Positions 1-10,087 are shown, counted from the stretch's first letter. The stretch: 64,000 nucleotides of DNA from Paracoccaceae bacterium (GCA_013003075.1 JABDLJ010000035.1:44064-108063), one strand, 5' to 3'. The notes: generated from the sequence alone by a model not told the origin. Numbers and translations are program-made.

Positions 1-497
1 GGAAATGGCGGCCAATAGCCAAGCATGCCATGAAGCGGGACAAACAGCCCGTTATAGGGGATGTCCCAGGCCAGATGCCGCTCACCCGAGCGCGTGCAGA
101 CCGTCTCGCCGCACAAGGACGAGCCCGGGCGGCACGCCCCTGCCCAGTCGAGCGGCGCGATCTGCAAAAGCATGATTGCCACCGACACACCGCAAAGGGC
201 AAAGACCGCGCGCCGGACCCGCTGCCTTACCGGCTCGGCCACAAGCTCCATCGCGAAGGCGTTGATGATGAAGGGCTGAAAGACGATGTGCAGGTAGGCA
301 AGCCAGGTCACCGCTTTGTTCGCAGGTGTCCCGCACGCGTCAAGCGTGGCGTATCCGGCGACCTGAAGCGCTTCCATGACGGTGAAATAGCCAAGCGCCA
401 CCCAGATCGGCGCCGCCTCCTTGCGCGCGATGGCAACGCCCGTGGCAACGGTGCCAAGGCCGAGCATGGCAAGCGATGTCTCGGGGCTCCAGCACAC
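1..497 (-). CDS. DUF5765-like integral membrane protein (partial, runs off window start)
   Basis: Minus-strand translation from GTG at 497: (M)CWSPETSLAMLGLGTVATGVAIARKEAAPIWVALGYFTVMEALQVAGYATLDACG...NGLFVPLHGMLGYWPPF; open to window edge; family by pattern recall. Confidence 0.6.
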   Translation of the reverse strand, partial: MCWSPETSLAMLGLGTVATGVAIARKEAAPIWVALGYFTVMEALQVAGYATLDACGTPANKAVTWLAYLHIVFQPFIINAFAMELVAEPVRQRVRRAVFALCGVSVAIMLLQIAPLDWAGACRPGSSLCGETVCTRSGERHLAWDIPYNGLFVPLHGMLGYWPPF

Positions 498-576
498 GCG
501 CGCTTGTCCCTTCCCTGGTGAAACAGATCGAAGAAGGAAATCTTATCAGTATCTTGCAGCTCTATCGCCGTGGCGC

Positions 577-1158
577 TCAACCGGCCGTGTCGACGAATTT
601 CAAAGGCCCGATCGGGCGCACGAAACTGGCATGCGGCCCGGCGTCGGCGTCCTTTCGGTCGATCGACAGCTCGACTGTCTCGCCCTGCTGAAGATCGCCG
701 AACCCGTCGCCGGCCACGCTGTTGCGATGGAAATAGACCAGCCGGCCGTCCGTCGTCGCGATCTGCCCAAAGCCCTCTTGCGCGTTCAAGACCTCGATCC
801 GGCCCTGAAGCGGCGCCTCGTGCACCTCTGGCCGGCCCTTGTTGATGTCCTTCCATTTGCGCAGCATACGCTCCATCGCGGCAAAAGCGTCGCGGATCGC
901 GACATAGATATCGATATGCGCGTGATCGTCGCCGGGACGCCGGTCGACGTTCAAGGTGCGCCCCGGCATCTGGACGGTCAGATCGATGACATACTCGGTG
1001 CCGGTGCGGTGGCGCTTGTGCGGCGCGCGCACCCAGACCTGGCAGCTGACGATATCGGGTGAGATATGCGCAAGGTGCGCGGCGCGCTCGCGTATGCGCG
1101 CCTCGATGGCGTCCGAATGCGCAATATCGACGAAAGTGACTTCGGCGGGCTGATCCAA
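577..1158 (-). CDS. HPF/RaiA-type ribosome-associated protein with C-terminal cold-shock domain
   Basis: 193 aa; N-terminal RaiA/HPF-like region, C-terminal 'GRIEVLNAQEGFGQIATTDGRLVYFHRNSV...GETVELSID' cold-shock signature. Confidence 0.75.
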   Translation of the reverse strand: MDQPAEVTFVDIAHSDAIEARIRERAAHLAHISPDIVSCQVWVRAPHKRHRTGTEYVIDLTVQMPGRTLNVDRRPGDDHAHIDIYVAIRDAFAAMERMLRKWKDINKGRPEVHEAPLQGRIEVLNAQEGFGQIATTDGRLVYFHRNSVAGDGFGDLQQGETVELSIDRKDADAGPHASFVRPIGPLKFVDTAG

Positions 1159-1350
1159 GCTTCGCTCTCCTGTTGTTGCCCTTCATCCCTAGCAGGATGC
1201 GCGGCGCAGGATTTGAGCCGTATCAATCGGCGCGTTGACGGCAAGGTCGGGGCGCGCGGCGTTCCGCCGGGGCATCGGCGGCCTCGCCGGCGAAAAAACC
1301 TCTTGCGGGAATTGACGCACCTCAATTCGCGCGTGCCCCTGCGGATCGAT

Positions 1351-1406
1351 ACTGGCGGCAGAACACTGGCCGCAGAACACTGGCGACAGAACACTGGCGA
1401 CAGAAC
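1351..1406. repeat. Direct tandem repeat, 4 x 14 bp (ACTGGCGRCAGAAC)
   Basis: actggcggcagaac / actggccgcagaac / actggcgacagaac / actggcgacagaac read directly. Confidence 0.95.
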
Positions 1407-1428
1407 TCAACGACGGAGAGATCCCGAT

Positions 1429-2160
1429 ATGCCCATCGAGGCGCTAGAGAACACCGTGGATGCCCTCAGGGCGCGTCTTGCGCAGGAAAAGCGCCTGGCG
1501 CATGATTTCCGGCTGGACCGGCTCCATCTGGAACCCGACGGCATCCTGACCTTCGAGGCCGAGGCGGCGAGCTTTGCCCAGAAGAAGATCGCCTTGGGGA
1601 TTGCCGCCGCCATGCCGGCAATCGAGGGCATCGTGGACCGGCTGCATGTGCGCCCCGCCGTGCGGATGGGCGACGCCGAGATCCGCGCCCATCTGCGGCG
1701 CATCTATTCGACCGACCCCACGCTGGCGGGCGTGGCGGTCTTCGAGCGGCGCGGCGAGACGCTGGCGCCGGTGGCCGACATCGCGCAGCCGCTGGGCAAG
1801 CTCGACTACGAGGTCGTCGACGGGATCGTGACGCTGAACGGGTCGGTCAACGGGCTGACGGTCAAGCGGTATATCGGCGTTCTGGCGTGGTGGGTGCCCG
1901 GTGCCCGCGATGTGATCAACGGGATCGAGGACGCCGCCGCCGAGGCCGACAGCCCCGACCGGATCGCCGAGGCGGTTCGCCTGGCGCTTGAAAAGGACCC
2001 TTACGTGAATGACGCGCAGGTCAAGATCGGCGTCAGGCACAGCGTGGTGCGGCTGACCGGGCTTTTGCCGTCCGAGCCGCAGCGCGACATGGCGGAGACG
2101 GACGCCTGGTACGTCTTCGGCGTCGATGACGTGATCAACGAGATCGAGCTGCTCGCCTGA
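1429..2160 (+). CDS. BON-domain-containing protein
   Basis: ATG at 1429 with GGAGAG upstream; two BON-like segments (LDYEVVDGIVTLNGSVNGLTVKR...; VNDAQVKIGVRHSVVRLTGLLPSEPQRDMAE..). Confidence 0.75.
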   Translation: MPIEALENTVDALRARLAQEKRLAHDFRLDRLHLEPDGILTFEAEAASFAQKKIALGIAAAMPAIEGIVDRLHVRPAVRMGDAEIRAHLRRIYSTDPTLAGVAVFERRGETLAPVADIAQPLGKLDYEVVDGIVTLNGSVNGLTVKRYIGVLAWWVPGARDVINGIEDAAAEADSPDRIAEAVRLALEKDPYVNDAQVKIGVRHSVVRLTGLLPSEPQRDMAETDAWYVFGVDDVINEIELLA

Positions 2161-2198
2161 AGACAAGATCCAACCGCCAGAGAGGTCAGGAGGCCACC

Positions 2199-2441
2199 AT
2201 GGAGACCAAGCCTATCCGCTACGAGGATGTAAAACGGCTTTTCGGAAATCTCGCGGACCACAAGATCGGTGAGATCGTCAAGAGCGGCTTGCCGTTCTCC
2301 GAACTGGAAAACATCGCGCTTCTGCTTGCCGGCGATACCGATCATCTGCGTGATTTCGGGCATCTGAGCCCGCGCGCGCAGGATTTGTACAACCTGATCC
2401 GGACCGAAGACGACGACTGGTCCGACGACCGCCCCTCCTAG
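2199..2441 (+). CDS. Small conserved-type hypothetical protein (80 aa)
   Basis: ORF with AGGAGG RBS upstream (gtcaggaggccaccatg). Confidence 0.6.
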   Translation: METKPIRYEDVKRLFGNLADHKIGEIVKSGLPFSELENIALLLAGDTDHLRDFGHLSPRAQDLYNLIRTEDDDWSDDRPS

Positions 2442-3142
2442 GGCTGGCGGCCTTGCGCACCCGGTGCGGCGGCGCCACTGTCGCCGCCGGCGCCTTGGTC
2501 CGCGCGCGCCTCTTGCATCAGGCGTATCACTTCGGCGTCCGGAACCTGGGCGAAATCAACGTAATGCGCGCCGATGGCATAGAAAAACTCCGGCGTCTGA
2601 AGGCAGACGATCTCGTCGACCTCGCCTTGCAGCGCGCTCAGCGTGTCTTGCGGCGCCACCGGCACCGCCAGGATTAGGCGCGCCGTGCCGCGTTGGCGCG
2701 TCGCTTTCAGCGCCGCCCTGACCGTGGCGCCGGTCGCGATGCCGTCATCGACGACGATCGCGGTGCGCCCGCGGATCTCGATCTCCGGTTGGCCTTGAAG
2801 ATAAAGCCCGCGCCGCCGCCGGATCTCGTCAAGCTGGGTCTGGGCGAGGGCGTCGATATCCTTGGCGCTCAGTCCCGCCATCGCAGCGATCTGCTCGTTG
2901 ACCACAAGCTGCGGGTCGTCGCCGTTGACGATCGCGGCGGCGGCAAGTTCGGGCTGGCGCGGCACACCGATCTTGCGCACCATCACCAGGTCCATCGGCG
3001 CACCGAGCGCACGCGCGACCTCGGCGCCGATCGGCACGCCGCCCCGCGGCAGTGCAAGCACCAGCGGGTTTTCATAGCCGCGCCCTTCAAGCGCGCTTGC
3101 CAGGGCGCGCCCGGCGGCCTGGCGGTCTTGAAACCTGGTCAC
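2438..3142 (-). CDS. Phosphoribosyltransferase family protein
   Basis: PRPP-binding motif TAIVVDDGIATGATVRAAL; LALPRGGVPIGAEVA. Confidence 0.85.
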   Translation of the reverse strand: MTRFQDRQAAGRALASALEGRGYENPLVLALPRGGVPIGAEVARALGAPMDLVMVRKIGVPRQPELAAAAIVNGDDPQLVVNEQIAAMAGLSAKDIDALAQTQLDEIRRRRGLYLQGQPEIEIRGRTAIVVDDGIATGATVRAALKATRQRGTARLILAVPVAPQDTLSALQGEVDEIVCLQTPEFFYAIGAHYVDFAQVPDAEVIRLMQEARADQGAGGDSGAAAPGAQGRQP

Positions 3143-3311
3143 ATCGGGCCTCCTTTTGCGATCGGTGTCGTCCTGTTTCGGGCGGCATCCGGCCTTGGCG
3201 GCAAATCGCCACCGGCGTGATGCGCCCGCTTTGGCGACGAGCCTACCACGCGCCTTGGTGGGCCCCCGTGATCTGCCTCAAAGCGCGTGCCAAGTGGCCC
3301 GTGTGCCGCCG

Positions 3312-6300
3312 CTATGTCTTGAACAGGCGATAGATCGCGGGGATCACCAGGACGGTCAGCGCCGTCGAGGACAGAAGACCGAAGAGCAGCGAGATCGCCA
3401 GCCCCTGGAAGATCGGATCGACCAGGATCACCGCCGCGCCGATCATCGCGGCGATCGCGGTCAGCAGGATCGGCTTGAAGCGCGTGGCGCCGGCCTCAAT
3501 CAGGATGTCGGTCGTCACCGGCTGGCCCGGATCGGCGTGGCGGATGAAGTCCACCAGCAGGATCGAGTTCCGCACGATGATGCCGGCAAGCGCGATGAAC
3601 CCGATCATCGAGGTCGCCGAAAACGGCGCCCCGAAAAGCCAGTGGCCCAGCATGATGCCCAGAAATGTCAGCGGCACCGGCGTCAGCACCACCAGCGGCA
3701 GCCGGAACGAGCCGAACTGCGCCACCACCAGGATATAGATGCCCAAAAGCGCCACCGCGAAGGCCGCCCCCATGTCGCGGAACGTGACCCAGGTCACTTC
3801 CCATTCGCCATCCCACAAAAGCACCGGATCGCGGGTCTCTTCGGGCTGGCCGTTCAGGCGGATCTGCGGCTTTTGCAGGCCCTGCCAGTCCATCGCGTCC
3901 AGACGCTCCGCGACCGCGAGCATGCCGTAAAGCGGCGCTTCGAACGCGCCGGCCAGCTCGCCGGTCACCATGATCACGTCATAGCCATTGTGGCGGAAGA
4001 TCGGAAAGCTGGTCTCTTCGCCCACGATCCGCACCACATCGCCCAGCTCGACCACACCGCGCGCGCCGGGGATCGCGTTGGCCGGTACCGGGACCGAAAG
4101 CGCGGTCTCGTCCATCACTCGGTTCGCGCGGTCGCGGCCCATCACAATCGGGATCGGGCGGCGGCGCTCTGCGCGATGCGAATAGCCGATGGTGGTAGAG
4201 CTGTTCAGCAGGCGCAGCGTCTCCAGCGCGTCGCGTTCCTGCACGGCGAAGAAATCCATGTCGCTCACCGACAGCTCGGCGCGCAGCCTGCGCGCCTTTT
4301 GGCCATAACTGTCATCGACATCGACGATGAACGGCACCTCCTCGAACGCGCCGCGTACCCGGGCAGCCACGGCGCGCCGCGTCGGCGCATCGGGGCCGTA
4401 GATCTCGGCCAGTAGCGTCGAGATCACCGGCGGGCCCGGTGGCGGCTCGACCACTTTCAGCACCGCGCCGTCCGGCAGGTCGAGCCCGCGCAGACGCTCG
4501 CGCAGCTCCAGCGCGATGTCGTGGCTGGCCCGGTCGCGGTGGTCTTTTGCCGCCAGGTTCAACTGCACATCGCCCAGCTCGGGGCTTTGCCGCAGAAAGT
4601 AGTGGCGCACCAGCCCGTTGAAGTTGAAGGGCGCCGCCGTGCCGGCATAGGTCTGGGCCGAGCGAACCTCGTCAAGCGTCATCGCGATGCGCGCGGCGGC
4701 CTGCGCGATGGCATCGGTATCCTCGACCGAGGCGCCTTCGGCCAGGTCGATCACGATGGCAAGCTCTGACTTGTTGTCGAAGGGCAGAAGCTTCACGGTC
4801 ACATCGCGCGTGTAAAGCGCGCCGAGCGAGCCGAACGAGGCAAGCGCGACGATCACAAGAAACAGCGTGCTGCGCCATTTGCTGCGCAACAGCGGGCGGG
4901 CGACGGCCGCGTAGAGCCCGCCCAGCCTGCCGCCCGGCTGGCCGCTTTCGCCCGCGCCGTGATGCCCGGCGCTGCGCCCGGCGACCTTCAGCATCAGCCA
5001 GGGCGTGATCATCACCGCCACGAAGAAGGACAGGATCATCGCGGCCGAGGCAGCGGCGGGAATGGGACTCATGTAGGGGCCCATAAGCCCCGACACGAAA
5101 AGCATCGGCAGAAGCGCGACCACCACCGTCAATGTCGCCACGATTGTCGGGTTGCCCACCTCGGCAACGGCCGCAACTGCTGCCGACAGGCGGCTTTGCT
5201 CTTCGCGCTTCATGGCCCAGTGGCGGGCGATGTTCTCGATCACGACGATGGCGTCGTCGACGAGGATACCAATCGAGAAGATCAGCGCGAAAAGCGACAC
5301 CCGGTTCAGCGTGTAGCCCATCAGCCAGGCGGCAAAGAGCGTCAGCAGGATCGTGACCGGGATCACGATGGCCACCACGAAGGCCTCTCGCCAGCCGATG
5401 GCGATCAGGACCAGCCCGACGATGGAAACCGTCGCCAGCGCAAGGTGAAAGAGCAGCTCGTTTGCCTTCTCGTCGGCGGTCTCGCCGTAGTCGCGCGTGA
5501 TCTCTACCTCGATGCTGTCGGGGATCAGGTGACCTTCCATCGCGTGGACCCGGTGCAGGATTTCTTCGGCCACGGTGACCGCGTTGGCGCCGGCCCGCTT
5601 GGCAAGCGCCAGCGTCACGGCCGGGCGGCGCGTGATGTCCCCGGCCGCGTCGCGGGAAAGGGTGGCGACGTGATGCTCATCGAGATCCGACACGAACGCG
5701 ACATCGGCAAGGTCGCGGACATAGACCGTGCGGCCATCGCGGGTCGTCAGCTCCAGGTTGGCGATCTCTTCGGGTGTCGACAGCGTCTTGCCGATCACAA
5801 GGCCGATCTGCTCGCCCTGGTCGCGCAAAAGCCCGGCGGGCGCGGCGCTGTTGGCGCCCGACACCTTGCCGGCCAGTTGCTGCAGCGTGACGCCGTAAAG
5901 CGCAAGCCGCTCGGGGTCGGGCGCAATGCGCAGCGCCTCTTCGCTCGGCCCGACAAGATAGGTCAGCCCGACATTGCTGATCTTGGCCAGCTCGACCTCG
6001 ACCTCGCGCGCGATGCGCGTCAGATCGGCCGCGGTGATGCCGCTGCGGCCTTCGGCCGGCGAGAATGTCAGCGCCACGATGGCGACATCATTGATGCCGC
6101 GGCCCACCACCAGCGGCTGCGGAATGCCCACCGGGATCCGGTCGAGATTGGCCAGCATCTTGTCGCGGACCCGCAGGATCGCGGTATCGGCAGAGACGCC
6201 GACCTTGAAGCGGGCAGTGACCATCACCCGGTCGTCGCGGGTGTCGGAATAGACATGCTCGACCTCGTCGATGCCCTTGACGATGGTCTCCAGCGGCTCT

Positions 6301-6533
6301 GTGACCAGCTTGACGGCATCCTCGGCGCGCAACCCGTCGGCGCGCACATGGATATCGACGAGCGGCACCGAGATCTGCGGCTCTTCCTCGCGCGGCAGGC
6401 TGACCAGCGCGATCAGCCCGACTGCAAGCGAGGCCAGCAGCAACAGCGGCGTCAGTGGCGAGGCGATGAAGCCGCGCGTCAGCCATCCGGCAAGACCAAG
6501 CGGGCCGGCCCTGTCCCGACCGCCATCAGTCAT
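3312..6533 (-). CDS. RND efflux transporter permease (AcrB/AcrD/AcrF family)
   Basis: ~1070 aa; RND features such as IFSIGILVDDAIVVIENIARH and GFIALAGIIVRNSILLVDFI. Confidence 0.9.
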   Translation of the reverse strand: MTDGGRDRAGPLGLAGWLTRGFIASPLTPLLLLASLAVGLIALVSLPREEEPQISVPLVDIHVRADGLRAEDAVKLVTEPLETIVKGIDEVEHVYSDTRDDRVMVTARFKVGVSADTAILRVRDKMLANLDRIPVGIPQPLVVGRGINDVAIVALTFSPAEGRSGITAADLTRIAREVEVELAKISNVGLTYLVGPSEEALRIAPDPERLALYGVTLQQLAGKVSGANSAAPAGLLRDQGEQIGLVIGKTLSTPEEIANLELTTRDGRTVYVRDLADVAFVSDLDEHHVATLSRDAAGDITRRPAVTLALAKRAGANAVTVAEEILHRVHAMEGHLIPDSIEVEITRDYGETADEKANELLFHLALATVSIVGLVLIAIGWREAFVVAIVIPVTILLTLFAAWLMGYTLNRVSLFALIFSIGILVDDAIVVIENIARHWAMKREEQSRLSAAVAAVAEVGNPTIVATLTVVVALLPMLFVSGLMGPYMSPIPAAASAAMILSFFVAVMITPWLMLKVAGRSAGHHGAGESGQPGGRLGGLYAAVARPLLRSKWRSTLFLVIVALASFGSLGALYTRDVTVKLLPFDNKSELAIVIDLAEGASVEDTDAIAQAAARIAMTLDEVRSAQTYAGTAAPFNFNGLVRHYFLRQSPELGDVQLNLAAKDHRDRASHDIALELRERLRGLDLPDGAVLKVVEPPPGPPVISTLLAEIYGPDAPTRRAVAARVRGAFEEVPFIVDVDDSYGQKARRLRAELSVSDMDFFAVQERDALETLRLLNSSTTIGYSHRAERRRPIPIVMGRDRANRVMDETALSVPVPANAIPGARGVVELGDVVRIVGEETSFPIFRHNGYDVIMVTGELAGAFEAPLYGMLAVAERLDAMDWQGLQKPQIRLNGQPEETRDPVLLWDGEWEVTWVTFRDMGAAFAVALLGIYILVVAQFGSFRLPLVVLTPVPLTFLGIMLGHWLFGAPFSATSMIGFIALAGIIVRNSILLVDFIRHADPGQPVTTDILIEAGATRFKPILLTAIAAMIGAAVILVDPIFQGLAISLLFGLLSSTALTVLVIPAIYRLFKT

Positions 6534-7512
6534 CGGAAACCACGATCGCTTCGCCGGCGCGCAGGCCCGACAGGATTTCGCGCCAGGCGCCGTCTTCCTG
6601 CTGAACAAGCCCGCCCGGCACCACCGCCCGGGCGACGCTTTCGCCGCCCGCGCCTTGAACCGTCACGAAATCGAGCCCGCCCTCGCGGACAAGGGCCGCC
6701 TGCGGCACCAGGATCGCCATCCGCTCGGCGACCGGAAGCCGCACCGGCAGCCGCTGGCCCACGAAGCGGCCGGTCAGACCGTCAACCTCGACATCGGCCT
6801 GAACCCGGCCGCCTTCGATCAGCGGGTAAAGCTTGACCAGCCGGCCGGTCCGGGGCGCACCGCCGGGATCCGTGCCAAGCTCGATCCGGTCGCCTTCCTC
6901 AAGATCGCCGGCATGGCGTTCCGGCACCGCAAGCCGCAGGAAGAACCCGCCGCCGCCGATCACCGCCGCAGGCTCGGTCGGCGCGATGACCGACCCGCGA
7001 GAGACCGGGACCGACAAGACCACCCCGGCACCGGGAGAGACGATTTCACCCTCGGCCATGCGCTGCTGGACCACCTGCCGCTCCGAGCCGAGGCTGCGCA
7101 GCTGGCCGGCAAGCACGTCATAGGTCGTTTCAAGCTGGTCGAGCCGCTGGCGGGTGATCACGCCGCGCTCGATCAGCTGCCGGCCGCGCTCCAGGTCGGC
7201 CAAAGCGGTGTCGCGCTGGGCCTCCAGAGCCTCGATCTGCGCGTTCAGGGCATCAAGCTGAAAGCTCAGCTTGTCGTCCTGCACCATCGCGATGCGCTGG
7301 CCTTCTGCGACCCGGTCGCCTTCGGTGACCTCCAGCGCGACCACGGTTCCGCCGATCCGCGCCCGCGCGGGCACCCGGTCGCGCGCCTCGACCTGCCCGA
7401 AGACGGCCTTCCATTCCACGATGGGCACCGCCTCGACCGTCAGCGTCCCGGCCGCGGCCGGGCCGGCCCAGACGGCTGCGCCGAGAAGGAAATATCTGAA
7501 AAAACGTCGCAT
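6526..7512 (-). CDS. RND efflux periplasmic adaptor (membrane fusion protein)
   Basis: Signal peptide MRRFFRYFLLGAAVWAGPAAAG; MFP barrel/hairpin pattern; overlaps the RND start. Confidence 0.85.
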   Translation of the reverse strand: MRRFFRYFLLGAAVWAGPAAAGTLTVEAVPIVEWKAVFGQVEARDRVPARARIGGTVVALEVTEGDRVAEGQRIAMVQDDKLSFQLDALNAQIEALEAQRDTALADLERGRQLIERGVITRQRLDQLETTYDVLAGQLRSLGSERQVVQQRMAEGEIVSPGAGVVLSVPVSRGSVIAPTEPAAVIGGGGFFLRLAVPERHAGDLEEGDRIELGTDPGGAPRTGRLVKLYPLIEGGRVQADVEVDGLTGRFVGQRLPVRLPVAERMAILVPQAALVREGGLDFVTVQGAGGESVARAVVPGGLVQQEDGAWREILSGLRAGEAIVVSDD

Positions 7513-7581
7513 CGCTGCCCCCGGTCGCTGGTTTCGATAGGCCTGTGACCCTGCCGATACGCCAAGTCCGTACAGATCGCG

Positions 7582-7595
7582 TTGACTTTGATCAA
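7582..7595. promoter_or_regulatory. FNR/FixK-type palindrome TTGAC-TTTG-ATCAA
   Basis: Matches TTGAY-N4-RTCAA, about 70 bp upstream of the adaptor start at 7512. Confidence 0.45.
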
Positions 7596-7621
7596 GCGCC
7601 GCACATCCGCCCGGGGCGCCC

Positions 7622-8833
7622 TCACTCGTGCCGCAGCGCCTCGATGGGATCAAGCCGCGCCGCGCGCCGCGCCGGAAAGAACCCGAAGACGATGCCGACC
7701 AGCGCCGAAAACCCGAAGGCCAGCAACACGATGCCGGGATCGGGAGTGAACGGGATCGACAGCCAGTTCGTCCCCAAAATCGCCAGCCCAAGCCCAAGCG
7801 CGATACCGATCAGCCCGCCGATCAGCGACAGGATGATCGCCTCGACCAGGAACTGCAGCAGGACCTGCCGCGCCTGCGCCCCGATCGCCAGGCGAATGCC
7901 GATCTCGCGGGTGCGTTCGGTGACCGACACCAGCATGATATTCATGATCCCGATCCCGCCCACCACAAGGCTGACCGCGGCCACCGCCGACAAAAGCCCG
8001 GTCAGGATATCGGTGATGCCGGACAGCATGGTGGCCAGCTGCTTCATGTCCATGACCGAAAAGTCGTCCTCCTCGCCGCGCCCGATGCGGCGGATCTCGC
8101 GCATCAGGATCTCGATTTCCTCCTTGGCGCGCTCGGTCGAAGCGTCTTCGCGGACCGACACGAACAGCGTCGAGACATCGCTGTTGCCGGCGATGCGGCG
8201 ATGAAAGGTCTTGATCGGCATGATGACGAAATCGTCCTGATCGGCGCCGAAGGTCGAGGCGCCCTTGGACTGCAAAAGCCCCACGATCTCGCAGCTCAGC
8301 GCGCGGATCCGCACCGTCTCGCCGACCGGATCGGCATAGCCGAAAAGATCGCGGCGCACGGTCTCGCCCAGAACGCAGACCGGCTTGCCCGACTGCACCT
8401 CGGCGGGATCGAAAAACCGGCCGCGGGCCAGGGTCCATCGCGCGGCCTCGAAATACCGGTTGTCGGTGCCGACTACATCGGTGCGCCGGTTCTCGTTTCC
8501 GAAGACGACGCGCGCCCGGCTCTGGCTGATCGGCGCCGACAGGCCCACGCTGGCAAGCTGGTTCTCCAGCATGTCGTTGTCGCGCACCGTGAACATCGGA
8601 TCGGCGGTGCCGACCGGACCGCCCTCCATCGGATCCTGGCCCGGCAGCACCATCAGCACATTGGCGCCAAGCTTTTCGACATCGGCGGTCACCTGCTCGG
8701 TCGAGCCCTGGCCGACCGTGACCATGGCGATGACGGCAGCGACGCCGATCACGATCCCCAGAACGGTCAGAAAAGAGCGCAAGGCGTTGCGGAAGATCGC
8801 CTGGATCGCTAGGCGGACGGTTTCCCACAGCAT
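7622..8833 (-). CDS. MacB-type ABC transporter permease
   Basis: MLWETVRLAIQAIFRNALRSFLTVLGIVIGVAAVIAMVTVGQG...; FtsX/MacB C-terminal four-TM pattern. Confidence 0.85.
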   Translation of the reverse strand: MLWETVRLAIQAIFRNALRSFLTVLGIVIGVAAVIAMVTVGQGSTEQVTADVEKLGANVLMVLPGQDPMEGGPVGTADPMFTVRDNDMLENQLASVGLSAPISQSRARVVFGNENRRTDVVGTDNRYFEAARWTLARGRFFDPAEVQSGKPVCVLGETVRRDLFGYADPVGETVRIRALSCEIVGLLQSKGASTFGADQDDFVIMPIKTFHRRIAGNSDVSTLFVSVREDASTERAKEEIEILMREIRRIGRGEEDDFSVMDMKQLATMLSGITDILTGLLSAVAAVSLVVGGIGIMNIMLVSVTERTREIGIRLAIGAQARQVLLQFLVEAIILSLIGGLIGIALGLGLAILGTNWLSIPFTPDPGIVLLAFGFSALVGIVFGFFPARRAARLDPIEALRHE

Positions 8834-8834
8834 C

Positions 8835-9539
8835 TCAGGCCGCCTTTCGCTTGCGTTCGTCGCGCTCGATCCGGCCATCGACCATCCAGATCAGCCGGCG
8901 CGCGTATTGCGCCATGTCGGTCTCGTGCGTGACCATCACGATGGTCAGCCCCTCGTTCTCGTTAAGCCCTTCCAGCACCTCCATGATCTCCACCGAGGTC
9001 TTGGTATCAAGATTGCCCGTCGGCTCATCGGCCAGGATCACCTGCGGGTTGCCGACCAGCGCGCGGGCGATCGCAACGCGCTGCTGCTGGCCGCCCGACA
9101 GCGCGCTGGGATCGTGGTGCGCGCGGTCTTCAAGCCCGACCTTGCGCAGCGCGTCGGCGGCCGCCGCACGCCGCTCGGCGCGGCCCAGCCCCTTGTAGAT
9201 CAGCGGCAGCTCGACATTGTGCAGCGCGCTGGTGCGCGGCAGAAGGTTGTAGCCCTGAAACACGAACCCCAGGTAATGGCGCCGCAAAAGCGCCCTTTGG
9301 TCCTGGCTAAGCCCGGCAACCTCGATCCCGTTGAACCGGTAATGGCCGCTTGTCGGGCTGTCGAGGCAGCCGATCACGTTCATCGCGGTCGATTTGCCCG
9401 ACCCGCTGGGCCCCATGATGGCGATGAAATCGCCCGCCTCGACGGTAAGATCGATGTTGTCCAGCGCGCGGACCGCGATCTCGCCCTCGCCGTAGACGCG
9501 CGAGATGCCGGCCAGCTCGATCAGCGGCGCGTCAGCCAT
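8835..9539 (-). CDS. ABC transporter ATP-binding protein (MacB/LolD-like)
   Basis: Walker A GPSGSGKST; signature LSGGQQQRVAIARAL; Walker B VILADEPTGNLD. Confidence 0.92.
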   Translation of the reverse strand: MADAPLIELAGISRVYGEGEIAVRALDNIDLTVEAGDFIAIMGPSGSGKSTAMNVIGCLDSPTSGHYRFNGIEVAGLSQDQRALLRRHYLGFVFQGYNLLPRTSALHNVELPLIYKGLGRAERRAAAADALRKVGLEDRAHHDPSALSGGQQQRVAIARALVGNPQVILADEPTGNLDTKTSVEIMEVLEGLNENEGLTIVMVTHETDMAQYARRLIWMVDGRIERDERKRKAA

Positions 9540-10086
9540 CGCTTTGGTCCGTGATGACTGTGTCGCCCTCGGCAAGCGGGCCCTCGAGGATCTCGGTCAC
9601 CAGCCCGTCACTGTCGCCGGCGCGCACTGCGATCTCCTGCGCGATCCCGTCCTTCAGGACCCAGAGCGTCTTGTTATCGCCGCCCGCCGCATCGTCGAGC
9701 CGGTCGGGGATCAGCATCCCCAGAAGCCCGCTGCGCTCTTCCTCGGTATCCTCGGCCGGCGCGCGCGGCGGCGCATAGCGCAGCGCGGCGTTGGGAACGA
9801 CCAGCGCGCGGGTGATCTCGGCCACCACGATGTCGGCGGTCGCCGTCATGCCCGGCCGCAGCAGCATCTCGGCGTTGTCGATTGTCAGGATCGTCTTGTA
9901 AGTCACCACCCCGTCGATGGTTTCCGGCGCAAAGCGGATCTCGGAGATCTCTGCCGGAAAGCGCCGCTCGTCATAGGCATCGACCGTGAACTTTGCCTTG
10001 TTGCCAACCGCCACGCGGCCGATATCGGCCTCGTCGATATCGACCTGAAGCTCCATCTGGCGCAGATCCTCGGCCAGCCGGCGCAT
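9532..10086 (-). pseudogene. 5'-truncated MacA-like periplasmic adaptor
   Basis: Family-like sequence begins abruptly at MRRLAEDLRQMELQVDIDEADIGRV; N-terminal TM, lipoyl and hairpin regions absent. Confidence 0.7.
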
Positions 10087-10087
10087 C

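Noticed and set aside
3156-4415. 419-aa plus-strand ORF
   Set aside because: Arg/His/Gln-rich shadow ORF mostly opposite the RND gene.
4959-6836. 625-aa plus-strand ORF opposite the RND permease
   Set aside because: Antisense shadow in high-GC DNA; composition rich in R/G/D/H, no family pattern, fully covered by a convincing minus-strand RND gene.
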